Source: Palaemon carinicauda
Taxonomy: Eukaryota; Arthropoda; Malacostraca; Decapoda; Palaemonidae
Direction of reading: 5' to 3'
Length of the DNA: 64,000 bases
NCBI RefSeq assembly: GCF_036898095.1
Contig: NC_090766.1
Span: 38,323,471 to 38,387,470 of the forward strand
This document shows positions 22,301 to 31,843 of this stretch, piece after piece (the stretch's first letter is position 1; every line of letters starts with the position of its first letter). A program made the position numbers and the translations under genes. The notes beneath the pieces were generated by a model that saw only the letters and a program-made list of their open reading frames with translations, had not been told where the DNA came from and did no database searches.

Positions 22301-25300
22301 CTTAAAAAATACACGGGTTGGAAATCTCCTATGGTTTTCAAACGCCACTATCTAAAGAACTTACAGGCCCTTAAATACCCTACGGTTGCAGCGGGGAGTC
22401 TTATCTCCCCCCATTAATCTCTGATTATTTCTTTATTCCATCTCTTCTCTCCTCCCTCCTGACCACCTCTCACACCACGTCGCCACTCTCCTGGGTGGTT
22501 CGTTAGCCCTAAGTTATTTTGCCATGTTTAATTGTTATGATTTAACTGTTATTGTAATTACCATTCCTGTAAAGTTTAGATATGCTTAGACATGTAAGGT
22601 TGATTCCTTTCACGACGGGACACTCAGGTGATCCCTGGTCCTCATATTATTTTAGCATTACATCCCCTATGCCTATGGCTAGTTTATGATTTATGTTTAC
22701 TTACAGTATTATATTATTGCCTTACATGGTGTTTGTTTTCTCCTTATTATGTTATTAATTTATTGGGCTTGGAAGGCATTCTCTGGTACATTCTCACCGG
22801 CCGTCACAGGCCCCCCAGAAAAGGGATTTTGACGAAGGAAAAATCTATTTCTGGGAAGAGGCCTGTGACGCCCGGTGAAACCCTTCCCGGTTATTTGATA
22901 CGGACCCCACCCCTTTTTTTCCTTGCCCAGCCATATGTTCTTGCAGAAGGATGTCCTAGAGGGCGCGCGTGGTAGGTGTCGTTGGGGAGTTCAACCATGT
23001 TATCTAGGGCCTGTCACGGCCCTCCCCATTGATGAAGGGATTATCTAAATGGAAGACAACCTGTGAATAGTGGTTTACACACGCCTTTGTTTAATACACG
23101 ACACCTACAAGGTGTTCGCGCGAGGGTTGTAACCTCTGCATTCCATGCTTTTATCTTTCTCTAGTATATTTGGAAGATTTATATTAGGAAAGGTATAAGG
23201 AAGGACCTTTCTCACCGGGCGTCACAGGCCTCTTCCCAGAAATAGATTTTTCCTTCGTCAAAATCCCTTTTTTCAAGAATTTTTTTTGGCGTCGGGGTCG
23301 TTCGTGTCCGAGTATACCCTTAAAGGGGTGTCCGAGGAGCGTACCTATCCAGGGTTAAAAAATCTACAAAACGGTCTAGTGATCATGATGAAAAGAAAGA
23401 AAGTGAAGCAAAGAAAAGGAAGACCGAATCGAGTGAGTGATGAAAATTAAAAATAAGAAAAGAAAAAAAATGTAAAAAAAAAAATATAAAATTATAGAAC
23501 TGAAAAAAAAAAAAAAAATAAGCTAAGTTAAGTTAAAGTTCACGTAGTGTAAGTTAGTGTAAGTTATCGTACGTTATCGTAGTCACCGTCCCTACCTCCT
23601 CGCTGATCTTCCGTCTCCTGCGTAGCAGTCCCTACACCTGTGCTGGCCTGTCACTAAGGTAAAGTGTTAATAAAAACCCCTTTTTTATTTATTATTTCTT
23701 TATTATTATTCTTTTTTTAGACATTCCTGTAATATTCAATTGTATTAATGTTATGTGTAATTATGTGTAGCCATTTATTAAGGAGTTTTTATGGGTTTTT
23801 AGGCTGAGGAACGAATTAAACAAATCACCGTGTATTCTTATGGGAATATTTGCTCCAACATACGATCGTTTTAACATACGAAGCAGTTTCTGGAACGAAT
23901 TAAGATCGTATGTAGAGGTATCACTGTACAACAATGCATGTTCCTTCATATTACAGCATATAACTTTATATATGTCATAACCTCTGTACCAAGGTCTTCC
24001 ACTGTCTTGGGACAGAGTTCTCTTGCTTGAGGGTACACTCGTGCACACTATTCTATCTTATTTTTCTTCCTCTTGTTGTTTTGAAGTTTTTATAGTTTAT
24101 ATATGATAGGGAAGCAATGTGGAATGTGATGAGGTTATATGGAGTTGGTGGAAAGTTGTTGCAAGCAGTGAAAAGTTTCTACAAAGGTAGTAAAGCATGT
24201 GTTAGGATAGGAAATGAAGTGAGCGATTGGTTTCCGGTGAGAGTGGGACTGAGACAGGGATGTGTGATGTCACCGTGGTTGTTTAACTGTATGTTGATGG
24301 AGTGGTGAGAGAGGTAAATGCTCGAGTGCTCGGACGAGGATTGAAACTGGTAGACGAGAATGACCATGAATTGGAGGTAAATCAGTTGTTGTTTGCAGAT
24401 GATACTGTACTAGTTGCAGACGCGGAAGAGAAGCTTGGCCGATTAGTGACAGAATTTGGAAGGGTGTGTGGGAGAAGGAAGTTGAGAGTTAATGTGGGTA
24501 AGAGTCAGGTTATGACATGTACGAGAAGGGAAGGTGGTGCGAGGTTGAATGTCATGTTGAATGGAGAGTTACTTGAGGAGGTGGATCAGTTTAAGTACTT
24601 GGGGTCTGTTGTTGCAGCAAATGGTGGAGTGGAAGCAGATGTACGTCAGAGGGTGAAGGATGCAAAGTGTTGGGGGTAGTTAAGGGAGTAGTAAAAAACA
24701 GAGGGTTGGGCATGAATGTTAAGAGAGTTCTATATGAGAAAGTGATTGTACTAACTGTGATGTATGGATCGGAGTTGTGGGGAATGAAAGTGACGGAGAG
24801 ACAGAAATTGAATGCATTTGAGATGAAGTGTCTAAGGAGTATGGCTAGTGTATCTCGAGTAGATAGGGTTAGGAACGAAGTAGTGAGGGTGTAAGAAATG
24901 AGTTAGGAGCTAGAGTGGATATGAATGTGTTGAGGTGGTTTGGCCATATTGAGAGAATGGAAAATGGCTGTCTGCTAAAGAAGGTGATGAATGCAAGAGT
25001 TGATGGGAGAAGTACAAGAGGAAGGCCAAGGTTTGGGTGGATGGATGGAGTGAAGGAAGCTCTGGGTGATAGGAGGATAGATGTGAGAGAGGCAAGAGCG
25101 CGTGCTAGATATAGAAATAAATGGCGAGCGATTGTGACGCAGTTCCGGTAGGCCCTGCTGCTTCCTCCGGTACCTTGGATGACCGCGAAGGTAGCAGCAG
25201 TAGAGGATTCAGCATTATGAAGCTTCATCTGTGGTGGATAATGTGGGAGGGTGGGCTGTGCCACCCTAGCAGTACCAGCCAAACTCGGTTGAGTCCCTTG

Positions 25301-28300
25301 TCAGGCTGGGAGGAACATAGAGAGGAGACGTCCCCTTTTTGTTTCATTTGTTTGATGTCGGCTACCCCCCAAAAATTGGGGGAAGTGCCTTGGTATATGT
25401 ATGTATATGAAAGATTTATTCTATGTTGTTATTATTCTTAAACTTCTCTGGTAACATTTCCTTTCGTCACAGCTATTTTCCCTGATGGGGCCCTTGGTCT
25501 TATAACATTTTGCTTTTTCAACTAGGGTTGTAGCTTGGCAATTAATAATAATCATATTAATATCACTATCAGAGGGATCAAGTAATGTAAAAGCACTTTT
25601 AGTCTCTCTACTTGCAAATATAAGTAACTGATGAATCGGACAAATTTCAAATTACTCTACAATCGCCACCATTGTGAAGGGGCTTTGGGAATAGCCCTCA
25701 AATATAACAAATTTTTAAAGAAATTTGTATTTTCCATATCTATAACGATATAGTCATTTAAAATAGGGAATGTCTGCAGCAAAGCTCAAACGACAGTTGA
25801 AATTGTTAACTATGTAGTTAATAACAGGTGGCGAGTGCAGGCGAGTAACCCCACCAACTCTCCTGTCCAAGACTCTTCACTTGCGACTTCCAAATCAGGA
25901 CTGAGAGGGGTAGTTGAGGTGGGAAGTGTAACTCCAAAGGAATCAGGTTTGTATAGCTAGGAAAAATACATATTAACTTTAAAATTTATTCTGGTCCTAC
26001 TTATATACACTACTAAATATGTTATTTTCATTAGTAAAATAAATTTTTGAATATACTTACCCGATAATCATGTAGCTGTCAACTCTGTTGCCCGACAGAA
26101 TTCTACGGAAGGGATACGCCAGCGATCGCTATACAAGAGGGGGTGTACTCACAAGCGCCACCTGTGGCCAGGTACTGCAGTACTTCTTGTTGACACCACT
26201 TCAATTTTTCCTCGGTCCACTGGTTCTATGGGGAGGAAGGGTGGGTCAATTAAATCATGATTATCGGGTAAGTATATTCAAAAATTAATTTTACTAATGA
26301 AAATAACATTTTTCAATATTAAACTTACCCGATAATCATGTAGCTGATTCACACCCAGGGAGGTGGGTGAAAACCAGTGTACATGTATGTCAAGAAGCTA
26401 AGTATCCCGTATTTCATATTATCAGTTATTCAAAATAACAATGAAATTACAAGTACCTGGTAAGGAAGTCGACTTGAGCCATTACTCTGCCTTAAATAAG
26501 TTCGTCTTCCTTACTGAGCGCAGCGTTCCTCTTAGGAGGCTGAACAACTCTAAGGTGCTGAAGTATCAAGGGCTGCAACCCATACTAAAGGACCTCATCA
26601 CAACCTTTAACCTCGGCGCTTCTCAAGAAAGAATTGACCACCCGCCAAATCAACAAGGATGTGGAAGGCTTCTTAGCCGACCGTACAACCCATAAAAAGT
26701 ATTCAAGAGAAAGGTTAAAAGGTTATGGGATTATGGGAATGTAGTGGCTGAGCCCTCGCCTACTACTGCATTCGTTGCTACGAATGGTCCCAGGGTGTAG
26801 CAGTACTCGTAAAGAGACTGGACATCTTTGAGATAGAATGATGCGAACACTGACTTGCTTCTCCAATAGGTTGCATCCATAACACTCTGCAGAGAATGGC
26901 TCTGTTTGAAGGCCACTGAAGTAGCCACAGCTCTCACTTCATGTGTCCTTACCTTCAGCAAAGCAAGGTCTTCTTCCTTCAGATGAGAATGTGCTTCTCT
27001 AATCAGAAGCCTGAATAGTAAGAAACTGAGTTCTTAGAACTTGGAAAAGAAGGCTTCTTGATAGCACACCATAAGGCTTCTGATTGTCCTCGTAAAGGTT
27101 AAGACCTTTTTAGATAGTACCTAAGAGCTCTAATTGGGCAAAGTACTCTCTCCAGTTCATTCCCCACCAAGTTGGACAGGCTTGGGATCTCGAACGACTT
27201 AGGCCAAGGACGTGAAGGAAGCTCGTTTAGCAAAAACCGAGCTGCAAGGAACATGTAGCCGTTTCAGATGTGAAAACAATGATCCTGCTGAAGGTGTGGA
27301 TCTCACTTACTCTTTTAGCTGTTGTCAAGCACACGAGGAAAAGAGTTTTTAATGTGAGGTCCTAAAAAGAGGCTGATTGGAGAGGTTCAAATCTTGATGA
27401 CATAAGGAACCTTAGGACCACGTCTAGATTCCAGCCTGGAGTGGACAACCGACGTTCCTTTGAGGTCTTAAAAGACCTAGGGAGGTCCTGTAGATCTTTG
27501 TTGGTGGAAAGATCCAAGCCTCTGTGGCGGAAAACCGCTGCCAACATACTTCTGTAACCCTTGATCGTAGGAGCTGAAAGGGATCTTACTTTCCTTAGAT
27601 ATAACAGGAAGTCAGCAATCTGGGTTACAGTGGTACTGGTTGAGGAAACTGCATTGGTCTTGTACCAGCTACGGAAGACTTCCCCTTGAGACTGATAGAT
27701 TCTGAGAGTGGATGTTCTCCTTGCTTTGGCAATCGCTCTGGCTGCCTCCTTCGAAAAGCCCCTAGCTCTTGAGAGTCTTTCGAAAGTCTGAAGGCAGTCA
27801 GACGAAGAGCGTGGAGGTTTGGGTGTACCTTCTTTACGTGAGTTAGATGTAGAAGGTTCACTCCTAGAGGAAGAGTCCTGGGAATGTCGACCAGCCATTG
27901 CAGTACCTCTAAGAACCATTCTCTCGCGGGCCAGAGCGGAGCCAACCAACGTCAGCCGTGTCCCTTTGCGAGAGGAGAACTTCTGAAGTACCCTGTTGAC
28001 AATCTTGAACGGCGGGAATGCATACAGGTCGAGATGGGACCAATCCAGCAGAAAAGCATCCACGTGAACTGCTGCTGGGTCTGGAATCGGAGAACAATAC
28101 AACAGGAGTCTCTAGGTTATCGAGGTAGCGAACAGATCTATGGTTGGCTGACCCCACAGGGCCCAAAGTCTGCTGCAAACATTCTTGTGAAGGGTCCACT
28201 CTGTGGGGATGACCTGACCCTTCCGGCTGAGGTGATCTGCCATGACATTCATACCGCCCTGAATGAACCTCGTTACCAGCGTGAGCTTTCGATCTTTAGA

Positions 28301-31300
28301 CCAGATGAGGAGGTCCCTTGCGATCTAGAACAACTTCACGAAAGAGTCCCTCCCTGCTTGAAGATGTAAGCCAGGGCTGTGGTGTTGTCAGAGTCCACCT
28401 CCACCACTTTGTTAAGCTGGAGGGACTTGAAGTTTATCAAGGCCAGAAGAACCGCCAACAACTCCTTTCAATTGATGTGAAGTGTCCTTTGTTCCTGATT
28501 CCATGTTCCCGAGCATTCCTGTCCGTCCAAAGTCGCACCCCAGCCCGTGTCTGATGCGTCCGAGAGGAGAAGGCGGTCGGGTTTCTGAACAGCCAAAGAT
28601 AGACTTCCTTGAGAAGAAAGCTGTTCTTACACCACGCGAGAGAAGACCTCCTCTCTTCGGAAACAGGAACTGAGACCGTCTCTAGCGTCATGTCCTTTAT
28701 CCAGTGAGCAGCTAGATGATACTGAAGGGGGGGAGGTGGAGTCTCCCTAACACGATGAACAGGGCCAGCGATGAAAGTGTCCCTGTTAGACTCATCCACT
28801 ACCTGACTGAGCATCGGTTCCTTCTCAGCATGCTCTGGATGCATTCTAGGGCTTGGAAGATCCTTGGGGCCGACGGAAAAGCCCGAAAAGCTCGACTCTG
28901 AAGATCCATACCCAGGGAGACAATGGTCTGGGATGGGACGAGCTGAGACTCCTCAAAATTGACCAGGAGGCCCAGTTCCTTGGTCAGATCCATAGTCCAT
29001 CTGAGAATCTCCAGACAGCGACGACTTGTGGGAGCTCTTAAAAGCCAGTCGTCTGACGGAGCCGGACACAAGATCATGGTACTGCTGCACAGTCTGTGAA
29101 CTGTCAACCATGGGGAAGCGAGGAAGTACAGTGACAACCCGAAGCTGTCTAGACTGTCTGGGTCGTACAGACAACTCCTTATCGGGTTGCTGAGATTGCC
29201 GCACTGCGTCACAACAAGTCACTTCTGCTGGTTGTTGAACGTCTTCCCAGTGACACACTGACTCAGTAAACAAAAAAATCCTCTAACAAGGACTAAGCTT
29301 GGACTGCATGTCTTGCAACACAGCTCAAGGTCTATGGGAGCAGGTGTGGTAACAGACGGGGTTAGCGACTGAAGTGGAACCATTACCTTCCCTGGGAGCA
29401 TGTTATGCTTAAATAAAAGTCCATAGGAGGCTACGCAGCTAAAGGCTCCTCTCCAAATGACAGAGTCCTCAAGGGAATATCAGAAGGAGGGAGAAAAGCA
29501 CTTTCTCATCTACAGGGACCATATCCGAGAAAAGCTAAGTTCTCTCAGTGAGGGTTTCACTGGTGCAAAAGCAGCAGACTAGAAGGCAACGTTATGAAAC
29601 TGCTTGACAGTCTAGTGAGTTGGCAACAACCAAAGATGTGTGACTGAGAAGCATGCGGTAAGGTATGCAGAGCATGTTGTATGCAGAGCATGCTGTATGC
29701 AGAGCATGCTGTATGCAGAGCATGCTGTATGCAGAGCATGCTGTATGTAGAGCATGCTGTAAGGTAAGCAGAGCGTGTTGCATGGCGTGTAACATTTCTC
29801 AGAAATTCCATGACCAGTGCTAGAGTGAGTAATATCGCATTACCGTCCATTGAAAGTGCACGTGCCGAGGGAATTGATTAAGACTGTTTTGTTGATGAAT
29901 TTGATAGCCGGCATGATAATCGTAGAATTAAGCTACACTAAATGTACTATAATCTACTTCACCTCAGGAAAGGGAAACTCGCCCTGTTGGCAACACTGCA
30001 TACTTCATGCATGCTTGCATGGGGTTTAATATCAACATAATATTACCTTACATTCATAACTCATGATTCATTTGTTTAGAAGATATTTTTGCCATATTTT
30101 GCGATTTGTTAAAAATATATTGCAAGGAATACATATATATTTTTATATAAGTAATACAAATAACCTCCATTATCATAATGTTTGTGTAGGCATACATGTA
30201 TATGATTACAAATGCAAGTTATGAAAGTAATGAGGTGTTATTATTGTCATTTGTTATTCCCAAGTTGAATGGGAAGAAGCTCAAGTTGAGGAAAAAAAAG
30301 GCAGATGCATGCGTTGAGGTGGCTGACTCATAGCATGAGGTTGCTGCCTCAAGAGTTGCGCTTGCTGAAAGGGTTGCGGATGCGCAGTAGCAGGTTCCTG
30401 AGGAACGAGTTAAGGTTCCTGAGGAACGAGTTAAGGTTCCTGAGGTGTGAGCTGCGAGAGTTGAGGTAGCGGCTGCGCAGAACGCAGTTCTTGTCTCACG
30501 AGTTGAGGTTCCTGAGGTGCTAGCCTAAGGAGTTGAGACTCTTGCCTTGAGGAGGGTTTAGGTCGCTGCAGCGAGTGCTGAGGTGGCTGCCTCATTGATG
30601 GAAGAGGTTGTCGTACCTCAAGAGATTGTTGCCTCGCTGGTGGAACCGCAAGCGGAAGCGGAGGAAGTAAGGCATAAGACTCCTGCTCCCATTGCTGAGG
30701 TTGCCTTAAAGAAGGTTAAGGTTGCTGCACAACGCTGGTAACTGGCAACTCAGAACGCGGTAAGGTAGCCTGAGGAACCTCAACTTCGTACGCCTGGCAG
30801 ACTGGACTGGCAACTCAGAACGCGGTAAGGTAGCCTGAGGAACCTCAACTTCGTACGCCTGGCAGACTGGACTGCGGAGAGGCGGAGCGTTCGCAGGAGG
30901 AGGTGTAACCTTCTCAGCCTGAAACTCACGCATTAAGACCGCAAGCTGCGACTGCATGGACTGCAGCAAAGTCGTCTTGGGATCAACAGACGATAAGGTC
31001 TGTTGAGGCAAAGCCTTAATAGAAGATGAGGTCTGTTTAGGCATCGCCTTACCTCTCTTAGGAGGTGTGCAGTCACCTGATGACTGAGGAGAGTCAGAGC
31101 TAACCCAATGACTGCATCCGGGTTGTTGAACTCTAACTTCGTACGTCTGGCATAGGTCTGGACTTTACGTTTAAGAGGTCTTGAGACCTGAGACCAGCGT
31201 TTTCTCCCCTAAATTTCTTCTGCAGACGAGCAAAATAAGGGCTCAATCGTCTGCGGGTGGGAGTGACGGTCTCTGTAAGACACGCCCGCAACCACCGAGG

Positions 31301-31810
31301 ATACTTCTGTGCGCCGATCAAGGCCTGCCGAACCCTTTTGCCCTTCGACATTGCTTCTCCCCTGGGCTTGGGAGCTTGCAAGAGGTCCCGGACTGGGAGG
31401 ACGACTGGCACGCACAGAAGTACCCTCACGCACAACACTGACACACTTTGCGCTAATCACTTATCACTTTTGATTTTCTGTTTGCACTTATTTCACTGAA
31501 CTCGAAACTTTAAGTGGTTTGTACCTGAAACACGCAATTCTATCCTTTCTCAAAAGTTAGTAATTGCGAAAACAGAATTACAATGTAACAGAAAAATCTA
31601 ATGAAAGATAAATAATTCAGTGGCTGGAAAGAGACTAAACACTAGATCAAATAAACTACGTTTAAAATCTCTCACCGCATAAAGCTTGAGAACAAGAAAA
31701 AACTCTAGAAACGTTTACCTTCTTCCCCTAAAGAGACTAGGGAGAAGAGCAAAAACGATAACAACGTTACTCGCTTGAACGAAACGTTTATCCTCCTCTT
31801 TCTCCCTCCG

Positions 31811-31843
<33 letters not shown>

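Larger units (their letters stand above)
16746..23273 (+). mobile_element. DIRS-type retrotransposon P1 (apparently complete)
   Basis: A full DIRS element of about 6.5 kb with terminal inverted repeats (16751-16928 against 23059-23273). Its internal complementary region (22791-22878) reproduces the complement of both ends, exactly as far as I compared. Gag, RT/RNase H and tyrosine recombinase frames have no internal disabling mutation that I can see. No target-site duplication is seen, as expected for recombinase-mediated integration. It belongs to a different lineage from N1/N2 and P2/P3 (different terminal sequences and recombinase). It is nested in the piggyBac-like element and so is the youngest of the three layers. 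Confidence 0.9.
13654..23354. mobile_element. piggyBac-like non-autonomous element (TTAA insertion)
   Basis: The terminal inverted repeats are CCCTGGATAGGTACG at the left and its exact complement CGTACCTATCCAGGG at the right. Both are flanked by TTAA (13650-13653 and 23355-23358), the target duplication of piggyBac. A subterminal 'gcgtcggggtcg' motif is present near both ends (13838 and 23290). Without the nested DIRS the element is about 3.2 kb. It has no transposase and most of it is a tandem array (13880-15830). It sits inside the Tigger transposase gene. The superfamily call is from termini and target site only. Confidence 0.82.
11617..23926 (+). mobile_element. Tigger-like (pogo/Tc1-mariner) DNA transposon, host of nested insertions
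   Basis: The left end CAGTGGAACCTCTGCATACG and the right end (CGTATGTAGAGGTATCACTG) are inverted repeats flanked by TA on both sides (11615-11616, 23927-23928), the target duplication of this superfamily. A transposase gene follows the left end and its last codons lie beyond the nested piggyBac-like element, at 23355-23440. Without the insertions the element would be about 2.6 kb, normal for Tigger. A deleted relative sits at 61431-62878. Confidence 0.88.
29061..31500 (-). pseudogene. DIRS N2 gag region (decayed, repeat-rich)
   Basis: Minus-strand gag remnants. The best is 31460-31209 with SPGPLASSQAQGRSN, matching N1, and another is 31044-30706. Three local tandem expansions lie inside (29655-29770, 30390-30450, 30738-30873). 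No intact product is readable. Confidence 0.55.
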
